Origin: Sphingopyxis indica
GTDB taxonomy: Bacteria > Pseudomonadota > Alphaproteobacteria > Sphingomonadales > Sphingomonadaceae
Reading direction: 5' to 3'
Assembly (NCBI RefSeq): GCF_900188185.1
Contig: NZ_FZPA01000015.1
Span: forward strand, 1-64,000
DNA length: 64,000 nucleotides
Shown: positions 45,671-53,516 of the stretch, one piece after another
Numbering within the stretch: the first letter of the stretch is position 1
Layout of the letters: every line of letters begins with the position of its first letter
Notes under the pieces: generated by a model
Seen by the model: only the letters and a program-made list of their open reading frames with translations
Told to the model about the DNA's origin: nothing
The model's database searches: none
Position numbers and translations under genes: made by a program

Positions 45671-46393
45671 TCAAATCTCGACAATATTGCTGTCAACCTG
45701 GATCGACCAGGTGCGCAGAAGCGGCGTGTTGGCGGCGCCGCCCTGCTTTGCGCCCGGCATGGCGAGGCCGAAGAACAGGTCGGTGGAGCCCGCGGGCTGG
45801 GCCGTGGCGGTGATCGACGTCGCGGTCGCGGCAACAGTGGTTTCGATCGCGGCGCCGCCCGGCGTGGCGGCAACGGCAAAAGTCGTCGGGGTGATGGGTT
45901 CGACAACATAATAGACGGTGTCGGGCAAGAGGCCGGTCGGGAGATCGCCGCCGGTCGGTGTGAACATGACGGGCGATCCGGCTTCGAGGCCGTGACCATC
46001 GGGCCATGTCACGATACCGGGATTGGCGACACTGATCGTCACCTCGCCCTCGGATGCGCATCCGGCGCCCCATTCGACCTTGAAGGCATAGGGCGAGCAG
46101 CTGTCGATCGCGGCGATGAATTTCATCTGTCCGGGATCGCTCGGCATCGGGGCGAAGGTGTTTTCCATCGATGCGCCGACGCGGGTGCCCTTGATCTGGC
46201 GCGTGCGGTTCTCGTCGATGAAGTCCTGCGAGATGAGGTTTTGGGTATCGCCGAGCGAGCCCGATTGCGTCCATCCCTTGATCTCGGTCCACTCGCTTTC
46301 CTGCGCGGTGAAATCGGAAAGCGCCACCGTGCCCTTGGGCGCGACGCGCGTCCCGATATAGATTTTCGACCCTGCGACAGCCTGCAATGCCAT
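45671..46393 (-). CDS. major tail (tube) protein
   Basis: 240 residues from the ATG at 46393 (AGGAGC upstream). Segments MALQAVAGSKIYIGTRV, DFTAQESEWTEIKGWTQSGSLGD and IKGTRVGASMENTFAPMPSD are of the lambda gpV-like tube class. A domain with Gly/Thr-rich repeats at the C-terminus (about 120-215) resembles the Ig-like addition seen in several tube proteins. Confidence 0.85.
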   Translation of the reverse strand: MALQAVAGSKIYIGTRVAPKGTVALSDFTAQESEWTEIKGWTQSGSLGDTQNLISQDFIDENRTRQIKGTRVGASMENTFAPMPSDPGQMKFIAAIDSCSPYAFKVEWGAGCASEGEVTISVANPGIVTWPDGHGLEAGSPVMFTPTGGDLPTGLLPDTVYYVVEPITPTTFAVAATPGGAAIETTVAATATSITATAQPAGSTDLFFGLAMPGAKQGGAANTPLLRTWSIQVDSNIVEI

Positions 46394-46440
46394 GGTTCGG
46401 CGCTCCTGTTGCCCGCATCGGGGCGGTTCCAAGTGGCCGA

Positions 46441-46480
46441 ACGTTACAACAGATGTGGGATTGGCGCAATAATGTTGCGC
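46441..46480 (-). promoter_or_regulatory. tail-tube promoter with palindromic operator
   Basis: GCGCAA-TAATG-TTGCGC (46464-46480) is a 6-5-6 inverted repeat. Its left arm forms a -35 (TTGCGC on the minus strand), and 17 bp further is TAACGT (46446-46441). It drives the major tail gene. The same palindrome occurs at 47574 and 54937. Confidence 0.65.
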
Positions 46481-46517
46481 AGAGGGCTTTTATTCGTTCG
46501 CTAGAGTGAAGCGCCAG

Positions 46518-46961
46518 CTACATCGACGACCAGAACACCCGCACAACGGCAACCCGATAGGCCCCCTCAACAAAGGGCTGCAGCGCCGCCGCATCCTGCG
46601 TCGTGCGCAGCCGCGAGGCGCCGAAGGTCATGCAGGTGTCCGCGGGGAAATGCGCCGCGATCTGCCCCGCGATCTCGACGAGCTGCGTATGCGTGACGGC
46701 GCGCGCGATGGGCCACTGGACAGATATGAGCAGCGTGCCCGAGCGAATATGGTCGACGCCGACATTGGCGCGCGCGGAGAGGCCGACACGCTGCGGATCG
46801 TTCTGGACATCGGAGAGCAGAATATATGGCGCGGGTCCATTCGCGTCGCTCGGCGGGGTGGCGATGGCGCCGGGCTCGAACCGCTGCATCGCGGGATCGG
46901 TGACGAGCGTGTCGATGCGGGACTTGAGGGCCATCCAGTCGCTGGTTTGGATCGATGGCAT
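46518..46961 (-). CDS. tail terminator-like protein
   Basis: 147 residues from the ATG at 46961, overlapping the previous stop (TAATG). The pattern SRIDTLVTDPAMQRFEPG...APYILLSDVQNDPQRVGL and RVFWSSM at the end match the phage tail terminator/DUF4128-type proteins that cap the tube. Order (connector, gp10-like, terminator, tube) agrees. Confidence 0.7.
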   Translation of the reverse strand: MPSIQTSDWMALKSRIDTLVTDPAMQRFEPGAIATPPSDANGPAPYILLSDVQNDPQRVGLSARANVGVDHIRSGTLLISVQWPIARAVTHTQLVEIAGQIAAHFPADTCMTFGASRLRTTQDAAALQPFVEGAYRVAVVRVFWSSM

Positions 46962-47386
46962 TACCGGCCTCCCAGTTTTTGCGCTTCGGCTTGCACGATC
47001 GCGGGCCATTTCGCCGCGGCGGCTTCGGCGAACCCGGCTCCACTTTGATTAAACGACCGGCCCAATGAATCGACGCCGACGAATCCATAATTAACTCTGC
47101 GGGCGTAACGCGCCTGCCACCCGATGAATATCGGCTCGCCCGGCACGATCGCAGCAATGCCGAGCGAATAATCGCCGGTCGCCAGCCCTTCGATCACCGT
47201 CGGGGGTTTCGTATCGACAACAACGCTGCGCGCCAGATTGCCGGTCCGCACCGGAACTCGACCGCCATTCGGGATCGTCGTCGATGCCTCTTTCGCCAAG
47301 GCCTGCACGCTATTGCGCAACAGCGCGGTCAACATGCGGTCGCTCTGGTCCGCCCATTTCGAAGGATCGGTGCCGGTCCAGCCCAT
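46961..47386 (-). CDS. HK97 gp10-like tail completion protein
   Basis: 141 residues. VPVRTGNLARSVVVD, GWQARYARRVNYGFVG and AKWPAIVQAEAQKLGG are the HK97 gp10 signature. These proteins link the head connector to the tail. It overlaps the next gene's ATG by one base. Confidence 0.8.
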   Translation of the reverse strand: MGWTGTDPSKWADQSDRMLTALLRNSVQALAKEASTTIPNGGRVPVRTGNLARSVVVDTKPPTVIEGLATGDYSLGIAAIVPGEPIFIGWQARYARRVNYGFVGVDSLGRSFNQSGAGFAEAAAAKWPAIVQAEAQKLGGR

Positions 47387-47548
47387 TTACTTCGCTCGGC
47401 GCGCCCGGCGCTTGGTCTCGGGTTTCGGCGCGGGGGCGACCATCTCGCGCACCCCGGCAACGACATGCACGGCCGCTTCGGCCATTTTCCCCCGCAGGAT
47501 CGCGTCGCGGAGCTTGCGGCGTCTCTCTTCACATTCGAGGCAGCTCAT
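47387..47548 (-). CDS. small CxxC protein
   Basis: 53 residues from the ATG at 47548 (AGGAG 7 bases upstream). MSCLECEERRRKLRDAIL has a CxxC pair and the C-terminus is very basic (KPETKRRARRAK). It may bind a metal or nucleic acid. It lies between the gp10-like gene and the HNH insertion. Confidence 0.55.
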   Translation of the reverse strand: MSCLECEERRRKLRDAILRGKMAEAAVHVVAGVREMVAPAPKPETKRRARRAK

Positions 47549-47573
47549 CATCAGTCTCCTTTCCGCTACCATA

Positions 47574-47589
47574 GCGCAATAATGTTGCG
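47574..47589 (-). promoter_or_regulatory. second copy of the CGCAA-TAATG-TTGCG palindrome
   Basis: GCGCAATAATGTTGCG, 26 bp upstream of the 47548 start. It is identical over 16 bases to the copies at 46464 and 54937. No clear -10 lies 17 bp away, so it may act as an operator or as a remnant. Confidence 0.55.
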
Positions 47590-47702
47590 TGCGGAAGCAA
47601 TCAGGTTTTGCGAAAAGCAACCATCGTGATATGGAGAACGGGCCGAATGATGCGTCAACATCACCCGGCCCTGACCGCAACGGATCGTATGGAGATCACG
47701 TC

Positions 47703-48209
47703 ATGGCTAATCGCCCACTACCCTCGCCAGAAGAATTGCGTCAACTGCTCAGGTATGAGCCCGAGACGGGGAAGCTGTTTTGGAAAGCATCGCTCAGCAA
47801 CCGGGCACCGGCGGGCGCGGAAGCGTTCTCAATTCATCATGCAAGCGACCGCCTTACATACCGGCGCGGCAAAATCTGCGGCCACAGGGTTTACGCTCAT
47901 CGGGTCATTTGGACCATCGTTCATGGTTATTGGCCGAAAGGCGATATCGACCATATCAACGGCGACCCAAGTGATAATCGTCTTGCAAATCTGCGGGAGG
48001 CCACCCGCTCTCAAAACAACATGAACACCGGACTGCGCCGCGATAACGTCAGTGGTGTTCGAGGTGTAACGTGGTGCGAGAATAGCCGTCGCTGGAATGC
48101 AAGGATCCGCAACCGACATATCGGAAGCTTCGCAACGCGAGAAGAAGCGGCTTCGGCCTACGAAGCTGTGGCTATTCGAGAATATGGCGCATTCGTCAGG
48201 GCCTCATAG
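47703..48209 (+). CDS. HNH endonuclease with AP2-like domain
   Basis: 168 residues from the ATG at 47703, on the strand opposite to all neighbours. The N-terminal half carries the HNH nuclease (AHRVIWTIVHGYWPKGDIDHINGDPSDNRLANLRE, seen in parts: H...DHINGD...N). The C-terminal GVRGVTWCENSRRWNARI with FATREEAASAYEAVA is an AP2-type DNA-binding unit. Free-standing HNH-AP2 genes behave as homing elements. Its 3' end overlaps the head morphogenesis gene by 6 bp. Confidence 0.88.
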   Translation: MANRPLPSPEELRQLLRYEPETGKLFWKASLSNRAPAGAEAFSIHHASDRLTYRRGKICGHRVYAHRVIWTIVHGYWPKGDIDHINGDPSDNRLANLREATRSQNNMNTGLRRDNVSGVRGVTWCENSRRWNARIRNRHIGSFATREEAASAYEAVAIREYGAFVRAS

Positions 48210-49409
48210 ACCCCAACTCCAATCAATGATGAAATCTGTGCCGCATCGGCAGTTGACATTGTTCTTCGCGCCGCCGGCAGGATCGTGTGCGTGCTGCATC
48301 ACCGATCCATCGGGCAGGATGAACGGCATGGTCAGGCCGGTGACCGAGCGGCCGTGCATGGCGAGATGCGTGTCGCGCGCGTCGTCGATGCCGCCAAGGT
48401 GCCGCCAGGTCTTCTCGACCGCCTGATCGTCAAGCGCATCGCGATCGAGCGCCTGCGCCGTCGCTTCCGCGCGCGCCATCATCACGCCCTGCGCGGTTTC
48501 GGTGCGGGCGACGTCCTCGGCGCGCCGGGCAAGCAGCCGGTCGGCATATTTCGCAGTCATCTCGTCGATCTTGTCACGGGTCAGCGGGTTCGGCTTGCCC
48601 TTGGCGATGGCAGCGATCGCGCGCTTGATCGCGCCGTCATAGCGCCGGTCGCGCAGCGTCATGCCTGTGCCGGGCTTCCATTTGCCGTCCTTGTCGAAGC
48701 TGCCGAGCACCTTGGCCATTTCGTCGGGATCGCCCGAGAGCAGCCGCGCGCGCATCGAATCGACGTAACCGGCCTGCGGATCGGACAGGCCCACGATGCC
48801 GCCCTGCCGCCGCCCGCTGATCGGGTTGATGCGCCCGGCGATGTCAGTGGCGATGTTCTGCGGTCCGTCTCCGCGCGCGAAGCCGTCGGCGATGACGCGG
48901 CGCGCGGTCTCTATCTGCTCGTCGACATAACCGGTGACGCGAGCGGCCGCTTCGGTTCGGATGCGGGCCTCGGCGCGGGGGTTCGTCATATCGAATCTGA
49001 AATGCAGTTCGCCGCCACCGGGCGCGGTGAGCGTCGGCGGTGCAGGCGGCGCCGGGGTCAGAGGACCGGACGGGCCGACCGGCTCAAGCTCGGCGGGCGG
49101 AAGCGCAGGACTGCGGATGCTCGGTTCCCGGTCGCGGCGCTTGAAAAAGGCGATGCGGTCCTTTGTCAGCGCTTCCGAGATGGTGGCTCCAGCCTGAGCG
49201 AAGGCCGACTGCCGCTCGATCACATAGGCTCCGAAGGCGCCGCGGTCGATGTTGAGCGCGTAGATCGCGCCGTCGATGTCGCCGTTGCGAAGGGCAGTCA
49301 GGAGCAGCGGATAGTTGATGCCCGCGCGCAGGCTGGCAATGGCCGCGAGGAAGGCAATCGCCAGCGCGGGCTCGAGCTTGGCGATGAGGTCGAGCAGGTC
49401 GTCGTCCAT
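48204..49409 (-). CDS. head morphogenesis protein (SPP1 gp7 / Mu F-like)
   Basis: 401 residues from the ATG at 49409. An N-terminal helical region, a Pro/Ala-rich linker (about 105-135), and a C-terminal minor head domain with ARTETAQGVMMARAEATAQAL and the ending HDPAGGAKNNVNCRCG. The N-C-R-C motif after a histidine is diagnostic of this family, which is packaged in small numbers and may be ejected. Confidence 0.85.
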   Translation of the reverse strand: MDDDLLDLIAKLEPALAIAFLAAIASLRAGINYPLLLTALRNGDIDGAIYALNIDRGAFGAYVIERQSAFAQAGATISEALTKDRIAFFKRRDREPSIRSPALPPAELEPVGPSGPLTPAPPAPPTLTAPGGGELHFRFDMTNPRAEARIRTEAAARVTGYVDEQIETARRVIADGFARGDGPQNIATDIAGRINPISGRRQGGIVGLSDPQAGYVDSMRARLLSGDPDEMAKVLGSFDKDGKWKPGTGMTLRDRRYDGAIKRAIAAIAKGKPNPLTRDKIDEMTAKYADRLLARRAEDVARTETAQGVMMARAEATAQALDRDALDDQAVEKTWRHLGGIDDARDTHLAMHGRSVTGLTMPFILPDGSVMQHAHDPAGGAKNNVNCRCGTDFIIDWSWGL

Positions 49410-49804
49410 CACCGCCTCACGACGAAGCGGATGGCACAAGGCGGGCCAGCGGCTGGGATATTGTCGACCTTCAGCACGGTCACAGGAGCGCCGTCGATTT
49501 CGAGCACGTCGCCCGGCTCATAGGCTCCGCCCCAAACCGAAACGATCACCATCAAATCCGTGGCGACGATCTGGCCGCCCGTTTCGACGGGTGCGCCGAT
49601 CAGTTCCTTCGCAACGCCGCGCGCCGCGCCATCGAGGGGGATGCGAGCATAGGTCGAGGGCGCGGGAGGGTCCCAAGGGTTCGCACCGGGCGCGCCGGGG
49701 ACTTCGCGGACGATCTCGATCGAGCCCTGTCCCAGTCCTCCCTCACTCGTCGGGGCGAGCAGTTCCGTCGCCATCTGGCGCATATCGGCATAGAACTCGC
49801 TCAT
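49409..49804 (-). CDS. head closure / connector protein
   Basis: 131 residues. MSEFYADMRQMATELLAPTSEGG and a C-terminal small beta barrel (LMVIVSVWGGAYEPGDVLEIDG) are like phage head-tail stoppers. One-base overlap with the head morphogenesis gene (TGATG-type). Assigned by fold-like features and position. Confidence 0.65.
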   Translation of the reverse strand: MSEFYADMRQMATELLAPTSEGGLGQGSIEIVREVPGAPGANPWDPPAPSTYARIPLDGAARGVAKELIGAPVETGGQIVATDLMVIVSVWGGAYEPGDVLEIDGAPVTVLKVDNIPAAGPPCAIRFVVRR

Positions 49805-50301
49805 CAGCAGCCGCCCAGGTTCCAGAGGAATGCGGCGCCCGTATCGTCGCAGACGAATTGCGAGAGCAGGCCGTCAATCTGGCTGTCGATGAAGGAGGGC
49901 CCGCCGCCGATCTCGGCCTTGCCGTCGTCGAAGAATTCCCGCTCGATCGTATCGACACGCTGCCGCTTCACACGCGAGCCCGACGTCCCCGCCGAGCCAT
50001 TCAGGATGCCCGGCGTTTCCGCATCCAGCCATGCCGCGCGATAGGCGGCGGTGATCACCGCGGGCGGGGTCACATCATCCGGGATAGGGGCGGTGCAGTT
50101 GACGGTTGCCCCGGTGCGCGGCCAGCCAAGTTCCTGCATCACGCCCCCGGTGCGCTGACCGGTCCAGAATTTCTCATAGCTATCGACATAGACGCTGCCC
50201 CGCGCGCGGAGGACGGCAAGCGAGGGCGCATCGTCAGGCAGCACATAGCCTTGCTCGACAAGCCAAGCTTCAAATCCCGCGTCGTCGCCATATGCCGCCA
50301 T
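49804..50301 (-). CDS. head-tail adaptor (DnaT-like family) protein
   Basis: 165 residues. AYGDDAGFEAWLVEQGY, LAVLRARGSVYVDSYEKFWTGQRTGG (in parts) and ELGWPRTGA match the family annotated as putative DnaT-like; by position it is the connector adaptor. PPAVITAAYRAAWLD forms the usual second helix pair. The role in DNA binding implied by the family name is not supported here. Confidence 0.7.
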   Translation of the reverse strand: MAAYGDDAGFEAWLVEQGYVLPDDAPSLAVLRARGSVYVDSYEKFWTGQRTGGVMQELGWPRTGATVNCTAPIPDDVTPPAVITAAYRAAWLDAETPGILNGSAGTSGSRVKRQRVDTIEREFFDDGKAEIGGGPSFIDSQIDGLLSQFVCDDTGAAFLWNLGGC

Positions 50302-50304
50302 GGG

Positions 50305-50511
50305 TCAGTCGGCCTTGGTCTTGCGCGCCATCGGCTTTTTACTGTCGGCGGCGGGGTTGGTTACCGGCGTCGCGTCTTTCGCCGGTTCCTTGCCGACGAT
50401 CTCGTAGCGCCCGGCCCAACTCACGGGTGCCTCGATCACGTCAATTTCCGTTCCGATCGGAATTTCACCGTTGGCGCCATAGATGCCACCTGCTGTGATG
50501 CGGATTTTCAT
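50305..50511 (-). CDS. small head protein
   Basis: 68 residues from the ATG at 50511 (AGGAG upstream). An N-terminal beta hairpin region (MKIRITAGGIYGANGEIPIG and WAGRYEIVGKEP) is followed by a lysine-rich tail. Similar short proteins follow capsid genes in many siphophages. Function unknown. Confidence 0.65.
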   Translation of the reverse strand: MKIRITAGGIYGANGEIPIGTEIDVIEAPVSWAGRYEIVGKEPAKDATPVTNPAADSKKPMARKTKAD

Positions 50512-50530
50512 GCCTTTACTCCTGCGAAAA

Positions 50531-50556
50531 AGGGCGAGGCCGCGAAGCCCCGCCCT
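50531..50556 (-). terminator. terminator after the capsid gene
   Basis: Minus strand: AGGGCGGGGC (50556-50547) pairs with GCCTCGCCCT (50540-50531) with one wobble, a 6-nt loop, and T5 after it. It lies about 27 bp beyond the capsid stop and could lower expression of downstream connector genes relative to the capsid. Confidence 0.75.
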
Positions 50557-50582
50557 CCTGTGCGACCCCCTTGGCGGGACGA

Positions 50583-51635
50583 TCAGTTCACTACGACGCT
50601 GTATCCGACGCCCGACCGACCGTTGATGTCGGCGCGAATCTCGATGCCCATCGCGTTCCAGACTTCGAACTGATAGTTCGCGCGCGGATGGAGGCGAGGC
50701 ATGGCGACGGTCGAGGTCGCCATCGCGACCAGCGGTCGGATATATTCGGCGCTGGGCACGAAATAGAAAAATTCGTTGCCCGACAGTTCGAACGACACCT
50801 CGATCTTCGCGATGCGGCGATTGCCGAGGATCTGGTCGCGGAGCGAGCCGCCCTTGAACCCACCTGCGAGCGAATAGGGGCGATCCCAGTTGCGCGCGAT
50901 TTCCGGCGAGATGTAGAGGTTGACCGGCGCCGAAATGAAGTTGTCGTCCAGCAGAGCGCCGAACGGGCCGTTGATGAACGCTTCGATCGCGTCGGACGTT
51001 GTGGCATCCGAGGTCAGGTCGATATTCGCCCCGCCGACCGCGCTGCCGAGGTTGATCGACTTCGAGTAGGGCGAGGTGCGAATGCCATAGGCAGTATAGC
51101 CTTCCACCACGATGCTGGCGTCGCCGTCGAGGACGTAGAGCGCATTGTCGCGGCGAATCTTCGCGGTGATCGCTTCCTGATCGTCGGCGAGCGCGTCGAA
51201 GTTCTCCGACTGGAGCGTGTTCCATTCGCGCCATTCGCGGCCATAGCCCGACGAGAAGATCGGGACCGGCGTGCCGCGATAGTCGTAGGTCACCTTGTCG
51301 AGCGTGACCGGAACCTGGCCCGACATGCTGCGAACGACGCGGCCCGCATCCGACGAGACGCGGTTCAGGTGAACGAGCTTGCCGATGTTGACCGGCTTGG
51401 CGAGCGGCATGAGGTCGGCCATCCAGACCTGACCTTCGTCGGCGCGCATGACGCGGCGGGTGATGCCGTCGAGGTCGAGCCACGCATCGCGCGGCAGCAC
51501 TGCAGCGGCGTTGCCGATCGCGGCAAGGCCATCCTCGGTCTGATGGAAGTGCTCGCGAACGACGCTGAGTTCGTCCCACCACGCGCCGTGCTGGCGGGGA
51601 TGGTTCGCGATAAGCTGCTGATCGAAATAACGCAT
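50583..51635 (-). CDS. major capsid protein
   Basis: 350 residues. LDLDGITRRVMRADEGQVWMADLMPLAKPVNIGKLVHLNRVSSDAG (in parts) and SGNEFFYFVPSAEYIRPLVAMAT are typical of the HK97-fold capsid class with an N-terminal arm (DUF6260-like). It lies between a decoration-type protein and the terminator, in the fixed order protease/scaffold, decoration, capsid. Confidence 0.85.
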   Translation of the reverse strand: MRYFDQQLIANHPRQHGAWWDELSVVREHFHQTEDGLAAIGNAAAVLPRDAWLDLDGITRRVMRADEGQVWMADLMPLAKPVNIGKLVHLNRVSSDAGRVVRSMSGQVPVTLDKVTYDYRGTPVPIFSSGYGREWREWNTLQSENFDALADDQEAITAKIRRDNALYVLDGDASIVVEGYTAYGIRTSPYSKSINLGSAVGGANIDLTSDATTSDAIEAFINGPFGALLDDNFISAPVNLYISPEIARNWDRPYSLAGGFKGGSLRDQILGNRRIAKIEVSFELSGNEFFYFVPSAEYIRPLVAMATSTVAMPRLHPRANYQFEVWNAMGIEIRADINGRSGVGYSVVVN

Positions 51636-51648
51636 GTCAGAGACCCCC

Positions 51649-52101
51649 TTACGCGACGACGATGCCCGGCTGCGCCTTGCGCGCGAGCACGAGTTGATCG
51701 GAACCGGACGTGTTGTTGTAGGCCTCTTCGGCGATCATGATGACGCGCTGGCCCGTGGTGGCGACGACGAACTTTCCGTTCGCATCCGTGGTCAGGTTTG
51801 CGCCCGACGCCACGTTCGTTCCGGTCGGGACGCGCACGGCGAAGAGCAGCTCGTCGAGCGGCTCCATGCCGATGACGCGATCATTGGCGTCATAGGCGTC
51901 ATCGACGCCCTTCATCGTCAGGTAATTGTCCTGCGCGATATAGACCTTGGTCGCGGCGGACGCGCCGGCCTGAGCGAAATTCGCGCCGCTTTCGATCAGC
52001 GCGGTTCCCGGCAGGACGGCGGTGGCGCAGATACGCTCCTGCACTTGCGGCAAGACTTCCTGCACGGGGCCGACGAAAATCTTGTTGAAGCGCGCCATCA
52101 T
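51649..52101 (-). CDS. head decoration-like protein
   Basis: 150 residues. VLPGTALIESGANFAQAGASAATKVYIAQDNYLTMKG (in parts) resembles the structural cation/decoration family found just before capsid genes. Overlaps the previous stop by 4 bases. It likely caps capsomers. Confidence 0.7.
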   Translation of the reverse strand: MMARFNKIFVGPVQEVLPQVQERICATAVLPGTALIESGANFAQAGASAATKVYIAQDNYLTMKGVDDAYDANDRVIGMEPLDELLFAVRVPTGTNVASGANLTTDANGKFVVATTGQRVIMIAEEAYNNTSGSDQLVLARKAQPGIVVA

Positions 52102-52469
52102 TCATCCCCCTTCGGAGCGGTGAAGCCGGGCTTGTCGCCCTTGGGCTTGAACGCATTGTTGACGCGGTGGGCGGGAAGCTGTCCGCCGGCCGCGGCCTTC
52201 GCCTTTTCGAGCAGGGCGTTGAGCACCGGCGCGGTCGCTTCCTTGGCGACGTCTTCGGTCAGAAGCTCGGCTTCGACGACCTGGTTGACGAGAGCGGCGT
52301 GCTCTTCCTCGGCCTTGGCCTTGGCTGCTTCCGCCTGCGCGGTGAGCGCGTCGGTCAGCGGCTTCACCGCGTTGCCGACCGCTGCTGCGATCTTGTCGTC
52401 GAGGCCGGCGACGGTTTCGGACAGCGTCTTCACCTCCCCCGACAGCGCTTCGAACTGCTCTTTGTCCAT
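52098..52469 (-). CDS. nested in-frame scaffolding protein (predicted)
   Basis: 123 residues beginning MDKEQFEALSGEVKTLSETV. GGAGG lies 10 bases upstream of this internal ATG. As in lambda C/Nu3, an in-frame internal start would produce free scaffold from the 3' end of the protease gene. Prediction only. Confidence 0.55.
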   Translation of the reverse strand: MDKEQFEALSGEVKTLSETVAGLDDKIAAAVGNAVKPLTDALTAQAEAAKAKAEEEHAALVNQVVEAELLTEDVAKEATAPVLNALLEKAKAAAGGQLPAHRVNNAFKPKGDKPGFTAPKGDE

Positions 52470-53261
52470 CGTCTTGTCGCCTCCGTTAAGGGCTGTATCG
52501 GCCTGCACCTCGGGCGTCGGGTCGCCCTGAACGATGTCGGTAATAGTCTTTTTGATGCGTTCGATCAACGAAATTTGTTTTTTCCGTTCAACGCCGCGCA
52601 ACATACTTTCAATCGACCACCCGATATCGCGGTCGATGTCGTCGGCGAGGCTGCAGTTGATGACGTCGATTTTCTCGCCGTCGGCATCCTTGGCGGCGTT
52701 CACCATCATGCCAACGCCCTGCGCCGGAGTGGCCGCTCCCTGCTCGCCCAAGAGAATCGCATCGTGGTCGAAAACGATGTCGCTCGCGTCGAACTCCGCG
52801 TCGTCATCGGATGCATCGGTCAGCATGCAATAGAGGCCGACGCTCGTATGGATCGGCTCCCCCTTCTCGATCGCGCTCAGGATCGCCTTGCCGCCGTCGA
52901 GCTGGTTCGCGGTCGCGACGTCGATCACCTTGTCCATGTGGACGCGGCCGCCCTCGCGGCGGACATTGCGGTTCCATGCGCCGACCCAGCCGCGCGCGAG
53001 GCCTTCGGGGTCCTTCGCCGACACGAACGCGCCCTCGATCGTCGGATGACCGAGCGGCGCCGGGGTGTTCTCGAGGCTGGCGAACGACTTCGCGATCTCG
53101 TCGGCGGGATAGCGCACGCGCCCCATGCTGCCGTTCATCACGATATTGTCGGGAAGCGTGGCGCTCGGCACGATGATGTAATCGCGGCCGTCGCGGCGTT
53201 CGCGGCGGATAGCGGCGTTGTTGACGGCGCTGCGGATATTGACGCGGACGGTGCGGGACAT
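52098..53261 (-). CDS. DUF2213 prohead protease fused to scaffold
   Basis: 387 residues. The N-terminal half (about 1-190) is the DUF2213 protease class: NIVMNGSMGRVRYPADEIAKSF, LENTPAPLGHPTIEGAFVSA, and IHTSVGLYCML with a likely catalytic Ser and His. After a linker, the C-terminal 120 residues are an Ala/Glu/Lys coiled coil typical of scaffolding protein. An internal ribosome site and ATG can make the scaffold alone. Confidence 0.82.
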   Translation of the reverse strand: MSRTVRVNIRSAVNNAAIRRERRDGRDYIIVPSATLPDNIVMNGSMGRVRYPADEIAKSFASLENTPAPLGHPTIEGAFVSAKDPEGLARGWVGAWNRNVRREGGRVHMDKVIDVATANQLDGGKAILSAIEKGEPIHTSVGLYCMLTDASDDDAEFDASDIVFDHDAILLGEQGAATPAQGVGMMVNAAKDADGEKIDVINCSLADDIDRDIGWSIESMLRGVERKKQISLIERIKKTITDIVQGDPTPEVQADTALNGGDKTMDKEQFEALSGEVKTLSETVAGLDDKIAAAVGNAVKPLTDALTAQAEAAKAKAEEEHAALVNQVVEAELLTEDVAKEATAPVLNALLEKAKAAAGGQLPAHRVNNAFKPKGDKPGFTAPKGDE

Positions 53262-53270
53262 GCTTTTCTC

Positions 53271-53516
53271 CTAAGTCCAGACCCAGCCATCGGGCAGGCT
53301 GTTGCGGTAACGACTGCGCCATGCGGGGATGCCGTCGATCAACGGATTACGTTCCTCGTCGAGCCCCATGGCCAGCAACCATTCCCAGTCGAGAGGGGAA
53401 TATCCGCCTTCGCTGCGGGCTTCTCGGCGCTCGGTTACATCGTTGATCCAGTATGACCACGCGCCGGACTGGTGATCGAAACGCCAAGCGAACAGAGATT
53501 TGAACCAGCGGATCAT
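53271..53516 (-). CDS. small phage protein in the head module
   Basis: 81 residues, tryptophan-rich (MIRWFKSLFAWRFDHQSGAWSYW...). Overlaps the portal stop by 4 bases. No family recognised; it lies between portal and protease. Confidence 0.6.
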   Translation of the reverse strand: MIRWFKSLFAWRFDHQSGAWSYWINDVTERREARSEGGYSPLDWEWLLAMGLDEERNPLIDGIPAWRSRYRNSLPDGWVWT

